Positions 45,401-55,668 are shown, numbered from the stretch's first letter. The stretch: DNA of 64,000 bases from Undaria pinnatifida (GCA_012845835.1 JABAKD010000021.1:12456795-12520794); one strand, 5' to 3'. Numbers and translations are program-made. Notes: generated from the sequence alone by a model not told the origin.

Positions 45401-46162
45401 GTCATCACTATTAATCGCGAGGGTGATTTTACTTCGTGAGGTACATGGTACTGTGTTTCGTAGAGGTCGTCTCAGGAGGGTATGCGATGGGTCGGCAGTG
45501 TATCACGTCTGCCTGTGCTTCCTTTTCAAGTTATTATTGTCTCAAATGTACGATTTCACGTCCATGATTTTTACCGTGCCGCTGTGGGGCTCTGAGGTCG
45601 CCAATTCTAAGACAGAGATACATCTTACAAATACAGCAGTTGAGGTGGGCATGCAACGTCATATATATGCGATGTCACTACTATTGAAGGCGAGGGTGAC
45701 TTCACTTCGTCAGGCATATGCTACTGCGTTTCGTAAAGGTTGTCTCACGTGGACATGCGATGTCACCACTATTGAACGCGAGGGTGACTTTACTTCGTTA
45801 GGCATTCCACTGCGTTTGGAATGGTAGAGGTTGTCAGGCAATCATGTAAGCGGATGGAGGCACGAAATACCCTGCGTAATAGATTGGTCGTGTGGTTTAC
45901 CGCAGTGTTAACATCCCTGTCTGTACTTACTTTCCACATTATTATAGATTATATATAGTGTACACTTATACGTCCTGTTTTCTCCCCACTGTCGTCGAAG
46001 ACGTTGTAGTCCTGTAGATGATGTCGCGTCCATGTCTGGTGCTCTTGTTAGTGGTGTTCATGAAAACATGTCCTAACATGTAGTAGATGATCGCTCAGTG
46101 GTGTTCCTTTCCTTTACATCAAGCCAGGTAGTATATGCCAACGCAACCGCTTGCTTGAAAAA
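42455..46162 (+). mobile_element. CACTCCAGC-family array, unit 6 (longest)
   Basis: Terminal module from 42481. Very long G-runs lie at 42850-42920, 43060-43130, 43505-43532 and 43650-43672. The GATCAAAGATATGTAG block occurs twice (43419 and 43722), and the TAATGAGGTGATATCCTGTG block twice (43275 and 43563), so an internal duplication of about 300 bp is present. The AT-rich block runs from about 44200 and is interrupted at 44356-44774. Internal GCATGCGATGTCA modules repeat to about 45800, and the end is GTAGATGATCGCTCAGTGG. Confidence 0.75.
44356..44774. mobile_element. 419-bp insertion with 22-bp target duplication
   Basis: The AT-rich block is interrupted. The 22-bp sequence beginning TTTTATAGAATATTTGTAGG is present at 44334-44355 and again at 44775-44796, identical in both. 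The uninterrupted version is seen at about 28058-28090. The insert has no long open frame and no clear poly(A). TGGCCCAGCCG at about 44470 resembles a Pol III A box, but no good B box lies at normal spacing. Duplication length suggests retroposition. Confidence 0.6.
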
Positions 46163-46258
46163 TGACAAAGAAATTCCTCACACACCTGACACAGAGAAGA
46201 CGCGGCCCGAAGATTGTTCAGTATACCGACGGTCAGAAACAGGTTATCGAGCATGTGA
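46163..46258 (+). CDS. Recurring coding-like fragment (second copy)
   Basis: From ATG, MTKKFLTHLTQRRRGPKIVQ and YTDGQKQVIEH; the frame is lost where the next repeat unit begins (about 46260). See 42115-42339 for the paired copy. Confidence 0.25.
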
Positions 46259-46269
46259 TACATTCCGTT

Positions 46270-46995
46270 TACACATATATATTATAAAAATTAAAAAACA
46301 CTCCAGCTGTGAGATCGAATATTTTGTCGAAACTCATCTTTGCAAGCTGTGTGATACTCCGATCGTGCGTATTACGGGTCGTGTGTCCTCATTAAGGATA
46401 TAGGTCGGCGACTCCCCTTGCAACTACAGTGTAGCTATCAGGGTCAACAGGGTGATGTTAGTCAGTCTGCGCGCGGAAACTATAAAACCCGTTTGTGAGG
46501 GGGAACATACTGACAGCTGTGGAAGGAAATGCATCAGTTTATCAAGTGAATCTTGTAAGTCGAACATCCGCTTAGGGGAGGGCGGAGTTTTTGAGGACGT
46601 GGGGGCCTGATTTTGATCAAAAGGGGGGCGGGAGGGGGGGGAAGGGGATGGGTGGGGCAGTCCAATTTGTGCGTGAAAACTATAAATCCTTCTTGTGGGG
46701 TGTGGCGGGGGGGGGCGGGGGGCGGGGGGGGGAGGGATTTAAGTCGCATATATGTAGGGGTTTGCTATACGCGTCGTGCTAGGTCTAGGCGATGGTGCGG
46801 GTGGTGGGAAAGGAGGAGGCGTTGGGGGCGGGGGTGGGTGGGAATCGCAGCAGCGGCATGGGCGGCTTTAACACGATAACGAGGCGATATCCAGGGCGTG
46901 GAAGTGTTTATTACTCTGGCGGATTTCGATATTGGGTGGGGCGTTTAGGCAAGAGGAAGCAAGGGGGAAAAAAAAAGTCACACACATATATATAT
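46270..46995 (+). mobile_element. CACTCCAGC-family array, unit 7 (truncated)
   Basis: Terminal module from 46299 (CACTCCAGCTGTGAGATCG), TGATTTTGATCAAAA, G-runs at 46620-46640 and 46700-46735, TATACGCGTCGTGCTAGG, GCAGCGGCATGGGCGGC, then it stops at a CACACA/(TA)n run (46980-47002). Confidence 0.75.
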
Positions 46996-47032
46996 ATATA
47001 TATTAAAAAAATAAAGAATGCCCTTTTCAACA

Positions 47033-47272
47033 GCTAGCTGTGAGATCGACCATAAATTATTTCTGATCAAAACTCAGCTTCGCAAGCTGCGTGTGATACT
47101 TCGATTGCGAGTGTCACGGGGTGTGTACGCCCTGGTGAAGGATAAGGGTCGGTAACTCCCCTGCTAATGGCAGGATCAACAGGACAAAGACATCCAACCT
47201 TGCTCTGCACACGGAAAATGTATAAACCGCATCACGGGGAACAAAACCAGACATCTGCGCAATTCATTCTGC
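47033..47272 (+). mobile_element. Diverged (B-type) solo terminal module, copy 2
   Basis: CTAGCTGTGAGATCGACC, GCAAGCTGCGTGTGATACTT, AACTCCCCTGCTAATGGCAG, AAACCAGACATCTGCG. It is closest to 18241-18500. Confidence 0.65.
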
Positions 47273-48186
47273 TTAAAAAGTTGTTATGTCATATGTGTCG
47301 TATCCCTCTTTCATAAGTATGAACAATTCAGGACTGAGACTGTAGATTACCATGTTTGTTTAACTTTATACCAATTCACATGTGAACACGTGTATTCTGA
47401 AAAATACATCAGAAATTTTTCGTGAAGTTAATGACGCTTGCTACGATAGAGTTAGCACTTTTGGGAGCCTGACAATGTTTCTTGGACGACCGGGCTCCAT
47501 AAACCCAAATATCTCGATTTTTCTTTTTGTAATTCCTATTTTACATTTCTCTTCGTCGTGTGTCTAGGCCATGGCTTTGTTTGTCAGCTAGAGCACTGTG
47601 TACTTTCCTCTCCAATGCAGTTCTTGGGTGGAGAATAGAGCTCCTTATTTGATAGGGCTGGATCCTGGTATCTCTAGCCAGTACAGTGTGCACTGGCTGC
47701 GTCATATACCTATATACTGGACCTGATCAATGCACTGGTGGGTTGCGTCAAATCCGCGATTTTTGACGCCTCTCGGCTGGTGAGGAGGCATCGCTGGAGG
47801 CGCTCCCGGAGTGCCCCGCTGGAGGCGCCCTGCCGGAGGCACGTGCTCATGCGTTTCGGCTTCACTAGTAGAGCAAACAAATACGTCTTTTTTGGACCCT
47901 GTTTTGAATGCAATTTGATGGTAGGTTTACTTCGAAAACGTATATAAAGAGGGAAACGAGCATAGCGTATGTTGGACAGGAGTGTGCGGAAATACGGTAC
48001 ACTGCAGCACGCGAGCCTAGATACCGAAGAGGCGGGACACGGGTTCAAAAATCTCTTGGGAGTTCGCAAAACCGAACTCTACATTTTGCGAAGTCGCTGC
48101 CTCGGAGACGTAAATATTCACGTAACCGTAGGTTTATATTGTTATAAACATGATGTTTACGCAGATTCACCACCGAAAACTAAAAC
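47273..48186. other. No supported gene
   Basis: Short open frames only. A minus-strand frame at 47710-48069 (119 codons) has no motif and overlaps a plus-strand open frame. CTCCCGGAGT-like short palindromic words occur at 47790-47840. Confidence 0.3.
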
Positions 48187-48190
48187 TTTC

Positions 48191-48459
48191 GACCCAGGCT
48201 ACGGTAGGGGGGTCCCCTTTTGGGCCTTTTATTTCAGTGGCTAGGGGTCACTCGCGCGAGTAACCCCTTTGTTCCTATGGAATCTTACGTTTTCTTTGTG
48301 TTTTACATTGACGAAATCAATCCGCAATGCAAAGGTGATCTAAGCTGCGCCAAACCAAGTGCCTAAACCATCTTCATCCGTAGGGTACAGAGCTACTCGT
48401 GCGAGTGGCTCAAACACACCAGTGAAAATGGGGGTACCCCCCCTACCGTAGCCTTGGTC
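48191..48459. mobile_element. 269-bp MITE, copy 1
   Basis: The ends are GACCCAGGCTACGGTAGGGG and, inverted, GACCAAGGCTACGGTAGGGG. The flanking duplication is TTTC (48187-48190 and 48460-48463). It contains the palindrome ACTCGCGCGAGT. It is the same length as the copy at 49337 and aligns with it throughout. Confidence 0.8.
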
Positions 48460-48629
48460 TTTCAACTGTCCTGAGATATCAAGTTACTGTTGTACTCATA
48501 GGTTTCTTGACCCTCCCTTTCTCTAGCAATTCTACGCGCCCTCTCTGCGCTTACGCGGTATATTTTTCATGGGTTTCTGCTGTATAATGAGGCGTTATTA
48601 TACGAAGAACGTAAATAGGAACGGTACGC

Positions 48630-48870
48630 GCGGTAGCGGCCGGGTCGGGAGAATGTGGTCAGGTCGGAAACGGGTCTGGACGGGAACGATAATCCCGAGT
48701 GTATTTCGTTCCCGACCGCGACTTCCTGGCCCCTTCCCGACCTTGGTCTCTGTTCCCACCGTCTACCATCCCGACTTGCAGCGTCTTGTTCCCGTCCCAA
48801 CTGTTTCCCGTCCCGCCGGAATGTTTATTCCCGGCTTTTCTTGTCCCGCCGTCCGCCCAGTTGTTCGCAT
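48630..48870. repeat. Degenerate TCCCGTCC/TTCCCGACC repeat
   Basis: Repeated TTCCCGACC, TGTCCCGCC and GTTCCCGTCCC words, similar to 16.60-16.93 kb. Open frames across it show a matching period and are artefacts. Confidence 0.55.
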
Positions 48871-48949
48871 CCCATCCCTCCGTTTGTTGTCGCATAACCT
48901 CTCCCATCCCGCAACGCCCTTGGATTATAAAAACAAATGTCCACACCCA

Positions 48950-49010
48950 AAGAGGCTGGTGCATGCGGTAACATGCCGGTTCACGCGGTAATGTGCCGGT
49001 TCATGCGGTA
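48950..49010. repeat. Short tandem repeat, three units
   Basis: GGTGCATGCGGTAACATGCC, GGTTCACGCGGTAATGTGCC and GGTTCATGCGGTACGTC in a row. Confidence 0.6.
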
Positions 49011-49336
49011 CGTCGTTGACATATGCAGGAAAACGTTTACGGAAATCTAGAAAAACGCCCTGCTAAGAGCACTGATCGCAGCACCGCTTGCATGAAACAT
49101 GAAGATTTTTGCGCTCGTGAACCCTATGGTGCTTTGCCACAACGCTCGACCACCATCCTCGCTAAGTCAGGCACACAAGTGAGGCGTTGCTGGTGAGGCG
49201 AGGGGGCTGCTTGTGTGGTTGATCTACGGCTTCGTTCGACGAGGGTTTAACGCTCGCGCGCTACGGCCTAGCAGGAGTAGCACAATTTTTAAAAAATCAT
49301 TTCTTACTGACGGGGGTTCCTAAATTTATCAACACT

Positions 49337-49605
49337 GACCCAGGCCACGGTAGGGGGGTGCCTTTTTCGGCCTTAAATTTCAGTGGCTAGGGGTCACTCG
49401 TGCGAGTAACCCCTTCGTTCTTTTGCGATCTTACGTTTTCTTCATGTTTTATGTTGACGAAATCAATCCGCAATGGAAAGATATTCTAAGCTGCTCCAAA
49501 ACAAGTGCCTAAACCATTTTCATCCGTGAGGTACAGAGTCACTCGGGCGACTGGCTCAAACACACCAGTGAAAACGGGGGGTACCCCCCTACCGTAGCTT
49601 TGGTC
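49337..49605. mobile_element. 269-bp MITE, copy 2
   Basis: The ends are GACCCAGGCCACGGTAGGGG and, inverted, GACCAAAGCTACGGTAGGGG. The flanking duplication is CACT (49333-49336 and 49606-49609). Same orientation and length as copy 1, 1.15 kb away. Confidence 0.8.
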
Positions 49606-49737
49606 CACTCACACTCAGTATCGTTGCAACCCCATGTATATGTTTTTATTTCACGACGTTCATCTCGTTACGCTGATAGTCTATGGGATTGTTGACGACG
49701 TCAACTGCATGTTTTCCCGTTCCCGAAAGCATCGCGT

Positions 49738-50049
49738 GTGCTATGGAGCTTCTCCACTGAGGACGGCCAATGCAGATGTGACGTGCACTCCCACCCTACT
49801 ATCACTGCACGTGGCTTTAGAGTGAGTGGCAAAAAAGAGTCGCCATGTAGACATATAGAAGTATTACACTGTGGTGACCACTGCCGCCATGGAAACAAGG
49901 CATTGGAATACTTGAATCTCTGGTGTGTTGCGGTCCCCTGGGCTTCTGAGCGAGAATATGGAGGGTCGAAGGCGTGGACTAGAGATGTCGGTTGGTCATA
50001 TTCAAGCGACGGTGCCCGCCATCATGTCTGGTGCGGCTCCCCCACGTGA
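49738..50049 (+). CDS. Cys/Trp/His-rich open frame, possible terminal exon
   Basis: The frame ends with TGA after residues rich in Cys, His and Trp (CRCDVHSHP, PCRHIEVLHCGDHCRHG, YLNLWCVAVPW, HHVWCGSPT). Cysteine spacing is domain-like, but I do not recognise the family. An AG acceptor-like site precedes ATGTGACGTGCA near 49777. It could be a last exon of a secreted protein or chance. Confidence 0.25.
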   Translation: MLWSFSTEDGQCRCDVHSHPTITARGFRVSGKKESPCRHIEVLHCGDHCRHGNKALEYLNLWCVAVPWASEREYGGSKAWTRDVGWSYSSDGARHHVWCGSPT

Positions 50050-50261
50050 TAGGTCCTGCGGTTCGACCATTTCTAGTTTTTGTTAAAACATACCTTGAAT
50101 AAACCACAACTACCAGAAACTAACGCGAACACCCACGCGACCGGAAGAGGGCATCTTCTATTTTCTCAGACATCCTCGCTTGAGGAACTGAAAAGGCCAA
50201 GACCACGAGGGAAGGATCGAGTGCAGGGCCTATCTTTGCGACCGCACAGATATACTCGCCG

Positions 50262-50870
50262 GAGTTACTACAGAACCTTGCTGCTCTCTATACCTTTCGG
50301 AATCGTCATGAAAATATTTTTTTCTTTCACGCTTCTACTTTCAAGCTTCTGAACAAGCCGTGGTCACAGGTGTCGTCCCTCTCCCCCCCCGGTTCTTGCC
50401 TTCAATTTTCATCGCGCATAGGGTTCAGCAGTTCCACTGCTCGTCGATTTTTCATCGAATGTTGCTTACTCACGCTCTCGCGTTTCCCGCACTTTAATTT
50501 GTGCACAAGAAAAAGCCCCCACTAGTTCATACGAGTATGCGCTCGGGGGGATTCGAACTCACGAACCTGACCTATACCAGGCTCGAGGGTAATCAGATAC
50601 GCCACCGGGGTGACCGGCATGTATCACCATGATGACGTATGCACCGCCCCGGAGGAAATGATCGTTGATTAATGCAACGCTAAAAACAAGTCAATGTAAG
50701 TCCGTTGCTTTAGTAAGGTACATCGTGCTCTTCTCGATACGTTTCGGAATCGTCATATGAACCGCTCTGGTGGAAAAGATGGTTGATGAACGCAACGCAG
50801 AAAAAACAAGTCATTGTAAAGTCCGTTGTTTTGGAAAGGTACATTGCCAACGATGCGAGTGGTCTCAACC
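50262..50870. repeat. Short tandem array (unit about 115 bp) interrupted by a SINE
   Basis: CTCTATACCTTTCGGAATCG, and CTCGATACGTTTCGGAATCG at 50731-50750, and the units GGAGGAAATGATCGTTGATT and GGTGGAAAAGATGGTTGATG, repeat about every 115 bp. The first unit is split by the SINE after GGAATCGTCATGA. Confidence 0.65.
50311..50617 (-). mobile_element. tRNA-derived SINE (family B), copy 3
   Basis: Same element as at 2141 and 13604. The head is at 50617, a B-box-like GAGTTCGAATCC is present (closer to consensus than in the other copies), and the tail is at the T-run 50316-50323. CATGA on both sides may be a target duplication. Confidence 0.75.
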
Positions 50871-51633
50871 TGGTAATGAAAGAATGAGGGGCTACCCGCT
50901 ATCGCAGCCTTGGTGACAAATACGCCCCGTTGAAACAAGGCTACTGTGAGCAAACGTGGAGATGCAAAAAGAAACTGTGGAACAAGTATCTTTGGTGTCG
51001 GGTGTTTTTGTAGGAAACAATACCACTGTCGTCGTAGGCTTGGTCCAAAACCCCGGCAAAACAAATCGGACTTGGAGAAAAAACTAAAAGTGCCAGATGG
51101 ACCCAATTCTTCAGGCAAGTGTTTGATAACGAGTAACACTGGCGAAACCCACGGCCAGGAATGCTACTCCTGCGTTTATGGATAGTTGTTTGCTTCGGAA
51201 GCCCTATCAGCTACAAAATGTTGTGCACGCAAAATTGACTAAACCCCCCGGAACTTCAGGAAAGAATTTGGCCACTGAAGCTGACGTCTGCAGCTACTTA
51301 GTATCGGCGGTCTGGAAAAAACGCGGGCTGCTTGGCTATTGGAAACACGGTTCGTGTCTGAACTGTAGCAGTGCGACAATTTGCACGACATGATCGTATT
51401 CGTTCGTACTGCTGCGCACTGAAGGAGACGGTGGACAACATCGCGTTTGCCATGTCTTTGGTCCCAACACCCGGGCTCCAATAGGGTTAAGGACTGAATG
51501 TGTTTGCCTCACACTTTTGGCCCTGGTACTAGTAGTAGTACTCACTAGTAGTAGTGGCTGTAGTAGTAGTGGCTGTTACACGAAAAAGATTCGCCGGCCA
51601 ATGTCTTTCATGGGGATGAGCACCCCACGTCAC

Positions 51634-51728
51634 ACGCGCGTTCGGAGTATCACACACAGCTACAAACACAGGTTTTGTCGAAATCCCCGACCGCACAGCT
51701 GGAGTGTATTTATATATTTTTTTTTCAT
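51634..51728 (-). mobile_element. Inverted terminal-module fragment
   Basis: GCGCGTTCGGAGTATCACAC through CACAGCTGGAGTGTATTTAT and a T-run: the end of a CACTCCAGC-family element, missing the inner part. Confidence 0.6.
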
Positions 51729-52396
51729 CAAATATGATCTGGCTTATCAATTGAACAAACCCGACAATAACCAATTACAATAATATCACGTAGGTGGAGT
51801 CTCGCTACAAAATGTTCCACCCCTAGTTCGAACCCTCTCTCTCTCTTCGATAACGATAACAGATTACCGTACCCCACCTACTCATTTCTGTTTTCGACCA
51901 TTCTAGAGGCGTGCTACGATCGCGGTATCCCACTTGTTGATGAAAAATAGTTTCACCGCGACGCGGCTCCTTAACACAAAATGGACAGAACGCCATTCTT
52001 TGTTTAGCAATTTGATTTTGTTGTATACCTGGGCCCCATATTAATAGGTTCGTTCATCAGATTGACCTCTCAGTTTGCTCAAAAACAGTTTCGGGTTTAG
52101 GTGTCGACCTCTTCAAGTCGGGAGCCTCAGAAAATACGAAGGTTGATGCACCTCTGCGGTACAATACATTCCTCCAACACGTGTCTTTTTTTCATCTCTA
52201 CGACGTAAAATACATACTGCCTTTGCACGTCGAGGCCAGCCCTTACCCCCACGGCGTGGTTGCACTACAATAATATACTTGATCGACGATCATGCCCCCC
52301 CCCCTCCCCCCCCAGGCTGCGATACTAGGTGCTAAACTTCCATTCAATTTCGCAGCTTTTAACACTTTTTGTTGAGAAGGGTCTTCCCTGATACAG

Positions 52397-52585
52397 CGCC
52401 AACGAACAACATGATAATCGACTCTTCAGGTTTTTGAAAGTAAACACCGTACTTAAAAAGTTTGCTCTTAACGCTTCTGATGTTGACGCTTCTGTTTTCG
52501 AACCTGGAGTCGCCCCACCATATTCAATACGTTGTCTGGTCCATAGCGTCCGCGATGACCCATTGTTGGGATATCATCGTAACGG
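52397..52585 (+). CDS. Candidate internal exon (63 codons), unknown product
   Basis: Preceded by a pyrimidine-rich stretch and an acceptor (TCTTCCCTGATACAG), followed by a strong donor (GTAAGT at 52586). It is open in one frame with ordinary amino-acid composition (…LKVNTVLKKFALNASDVD… and …VFEPGVAPPYSIRCLVHSV…). It takes one base from the preceding codon and leaves two, the same phase as the LRR exons downstream. No partner exons or family identified. Confidence 0.3.
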
Positions 52586-52609
52586 GTAAGTAAAATGTGC
52601 TTGACTCAC

Positions 52610-52742
52610 TGATTCGAGCAACCTCGGCTGCGTACTCGCACTCGTAGAAACTTTTCCTGTGCAAACGTTGACTCGCGGAAAGCGCAAGGTAGTGCACGTA
52701 GGTGTGAGAGTTGGAACGAGCAAAAAAGGAGCAGCAAGCTGT
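52610..52742 (+). mobile_element. Degraded family-B SINE body
   Basis: ACTTTTCCTGTGCAAACG and TTGACTCGCGGAAAGCGCAA match the middle of the SINE at 13.6 kb (reverse strand there). The head is not recognisable. Confidence 0.5.
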
Positions 52743-52845
52743 TAGCTCTTTGACTTATGAAAAAATCATCCCACCCCAGCTTGACTTCAGGCAGTTCCCT
52801 CCATAGACGTGGTTGCATGGTCAAAGACGTAATGTACGTTGAGGT

Positions 52846-53013
52846 GACAGCGTGTGGCGTACGAAGATGGAATGCAGGAACAAGTCGAATACCGCATTGG
52901 GTTTTATTTGCTCATTCCATGTATTATCTTAGCGGTTTTCTTTTTCTCTCTCCCTCACCAGGGGTACCCCAGATCCGGGGGCACTACGAAGGCTCTTCTT
53001 CCCCTTCCCACCA
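52846..53013 (+). CDS. Possible membrane-segment exon
   Basis: An open frame with EDGMQEQVEYRIGF followed by a clear transmembrane-like helix (YLLIPCIILAVFFFSL), ending before a weak donor (AAG then GTACGC). A stop lies just upstream, and the acceptor (GACAG) has no pyrimidine tract. Weak call. Confidence 0.18.
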
Positions 53014-53149
53014 AGGTACGCGATTTTACTTGTATTGCAAGAATATCAAAGCTCTTTATTTCCTCCTTGACTCCGGCCGAATTGCCTGCCCACGCTGCTA
53101 GGCGTCCACAACAGTGTATTCCTTGGTTGTATTGTTTAGCAAAAATTCT

Positions 53150-53236
53150 CTTAAAACACACCCACGCGGAATTGGAACCCCAAAACCAACTCCGGTAGCA
53201 TTCGAGGGTAACCACTAGACCACCGGAGCGACCGGT
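53150..53236 (-). mobile_element. tRNA-derived SINE head (related family)
   Basis: On the minus strand: GACCGGTCGCTCCGGTGGTC, an excellent A box (TGGTCTAGTGG) and a degraded B box (GGTTCCAATTCC). Only the tRNA-like head is seen. Confidence 0.6.
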
Positions 53237-54887
53237 CTACAAGTGCTCCGTACATAGACTAATACTTATACTTGTACTGTTATTCCATTTGCCCTCTGAA
53301 ATTGTGTTCGGCTTGTTCCAATCATGCTATGATATCAAATCATGCTATGATATCAACGTCAAAAGTGAAGGCAAAATCTAATGACTTTACTAAACTGTGA
53401 GGCTGCAGCACAGCAGTGAAGTTGATTCCAGGTCAAGATCTAGTGTAGTCTAAGCATTCAGGTAATATTCCAGGATCATTCAACAAACGCGGCAGAAGAA
53501 CGAACAGCAATGCTATATATACGGCGAATAAACTATCCCCTAAAAAGTCTTGAAAATATTCGGCTCTATATTATAGACTATGCGTCGTCGACGACTGACT
53601 ATATGGCACTTTGCAAGAAACTTACCTCGCGGATTCACACTTTGAGCGCTGCTACGGTGCGCAGGTAAACAGATATCTCACTGTGTTCTGGCCAACCGAA
53701 GCTCATCGCAGTTCATCGGTGATACATTTCAGGGTGAGAAACGGTTAACCGCTGGGTGTTTCGTTTCCAGCCCAGTCTGTCTTTCTCTTTGCTGCCGTCG
53801 CGAGCAACACGACGTGTACGCGTCAAGTAAGTTAAGTGGCTTGGTGAAATATGTTTGGCCCTCATTTTTTTTAGTCGCTCTTTCTCACCGGGTACCATGC
53901 ACGGACGCGAGTGACCGATAGCTGTGATAGAAAACGAGTGAGTGATTGCGACATGTTTTATGCCCGTAGCTTTGCCGTTCCTAAATACAGCAAGGATGTT
54001 ACCGTGGCCACTACCTCCGGACTGCACATCGACTGGGCCCTCAGGGGTTGTCTCCAGGGGAATTTTGCTCTGGCTCCCACCTCACGCCATCTAACCTAGC
54101 AAATACAACAAAAAGTCGACGAACGCTGCATATATGTTGTTTGGTTAGTAGCAAAGTCCTGCCGACTCGTGCACACGGTACACGTAAGTAGATGCTGTAC
54201 GCTCTAGTCTACACAGTACAGTACAGTCCAAAATTCAAACAATTGTACAGTGGGTACTTGTATTTAAGAGCACCCGAGCTAAGAGCATTTGGCAGTTGAG
54301 AGCGGCCAACTCGGTATGTCCCGCCCCACCTAAGGGTTTGTGTGTTGTATTGCCCACTACAGAGAGGAGCGCCTTTTCGGTCAAGCGCGCATGGTTCGGG
54401 TTGTCACGGGTCGCTCTTACATCGGGGTACTCACTGTAGCATAATTTCCATTGCTGCGAATATCGATGGAGCCGACGAGGAGACGGAGCGATGAACCCCA
54501 TAGACGAAATAAGCTAGCAATGCGTCGAGGGCGGGGGAAAAGGCAAGGACCTATGCTTGTGATGACAGCTTGCGGAGAAGACAGACCTCCAAAAGACATC
54601 CGCCATGCGAGTAGAATGCGGAGCGTGAACACTCTTTCTTCGCACCCACTTCCATATTTTTTGCTTGTGGCGACGTATCATTTGCATTCAAGATAACAAG
54701 TTCCTTCCTGTTAGAAGTAAACAGCCCAATTTGATGGCTGATTCCATGTTTCCCTAGGGAGTGCAGAGCATAGTTCTGGATTTCCGTACGTACTTATTCG
54801 ATGGGAGGCGTTTCGCGTCAGTGTCTCAGGTATTATCGAACGCAGGGTCGACATCAGCACAGGAATACCTGAGACACAAGCTGAGCC
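53237..54887. other. Gene-poor upstream region of the LRR gene
   Basis: No gene is supported. A segment at about 54375-54430 (GTCACGGGTCGCTCTTACAT) repeats 12105-12150. A short duplication, AATCATGCTATGATATCAA, is at 53322-53356. Promoter elements for the downstream gene are not obvious. Confidence 0.35.
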
Positions 54888-55145
54888 ATGATGTACGTCC
54901 CTGCGGCGATCGCCTCCTTCTTGGTGACCATGTCGATGGCCACGTCGATCATGTCGGTCGGCGCATCGGGAGTAAGGCACAGGGTTTCCGTGACCGAGGA
55001 CAACATCAAGTTTAACATTGTCTACTTTGATGACGGTCGCAACAGACCCTACCGGGTGGTTTTCATGGGGAACGTTCGCAACACCTTCGACTTTGACGCA
55101 ACTGGCATCGTGGAGATACTGAGGATCGGCACTGAAAAATACAAA
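54888..55145 (+). CDS. LRR gene, putative first exon (signal peptide)
   Basis: 86 codons from ATGATG. The first 27 or so residues are hydrophobic and end in small residues (…ATSIMSVGASG), a likely secretion signal. A polar, beta-rich stretch follows (VTEDNIKFNIVYFDDG, FDFDATGIVEILRIG). The exon ends in phase 0 at a consensus donor (AAA then GTAAGT). The next supported exon (58070) also starts in phase 0. The 2.9-kb intron is large and could hide another exon, so the link is inferred. The minus-strand open frame over this exon is longer but histidine/arginine-rich with no support. Confidence 0.45.
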
Positions 55146-55369
55146 GTAAGTTGCCCAGACAAGCGGCACAACGAGTGCCGCCACCTTCCAGGCGAAGGCT
55201 ACGTTAGGGGGGGAACTCAAATACATCCTAGCTCAGTGACTCAGAGCCTGTTCTGCGATTGGCCGCCTGATCTTTGCGGTTCGGTTTCATAGAATGGACC
55301 GACATGGAATTATATAAAAAACGTTCTTCAAAACACGTCAGCTGTGCTTTCGACATATTATATATTTCG

Positions 55370-55416
55370 GGCCGATACTCATCTTTGCAAGCTGCGGGAT
55401 ACATCGACCGCTCTTT
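55370..55416 (+). repeat. Terminal-module fragment in intron 1
   Basis: CGATACTCATCTTTGCAAGC and TGCGGGATACATCGACC match the middle of the CACTCCAGC module. Another diverged piece (CGTGAGTTCGACGAACTTG) is at 55972-56012, matching the inverted end at 16.48 kb. Confidence 0.45.
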
Positions 55417-55584
55417 TATATGTGGTACATATGTTGTCAGGGTAAGCATGAACAGCGTGGATTGTTATACAAATAGTTACTGCACGTGCTTCACCCCATA
55501 CGTATTAAATCCCAAGGCATGACGTTGTTATGATTCGTCAGCGTTGAAAATAACATACCAGGTATTAAACACACACAACTGCAG

Positions 55585-55668
55585 TGGCCGGTCGCCCCTG
55601 TGATCTAGTGGTTACACCGAATACTTCTGGCGTTGATCCTTGAGGCCGATACCCACGTGGTGCGATTT
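55585..55668 (+). mobile_element. tRNA-derived SINE head, plus orientation, in intron 1
   Basis: GGCCGGTCGCCCCTGTGATC with A box TGATCTAGTGGTTA and a degraded B box (GGCCGATACCC). Same head type as at 53150-53236. Confidence 0.55.

Noticed and set aside
25499-46995. CRISPR array or prophage
   Set aside because: Units are kilobases long, diverged and without short regular spacers; the window is eukaryotic.
50753-51139. 128-codon minus-strand open frame
   Set aside because: Considered as a transposase fragment; no catalytic or signature motif could be seen, and it overlaps the tandem array.
54711-55226. 171-codon minus-strand open frame
   Set aside because: Antisense to the signal-peptide exon; His/Arg-rich with no motif. 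The plus strand has a phase-fitting donor.
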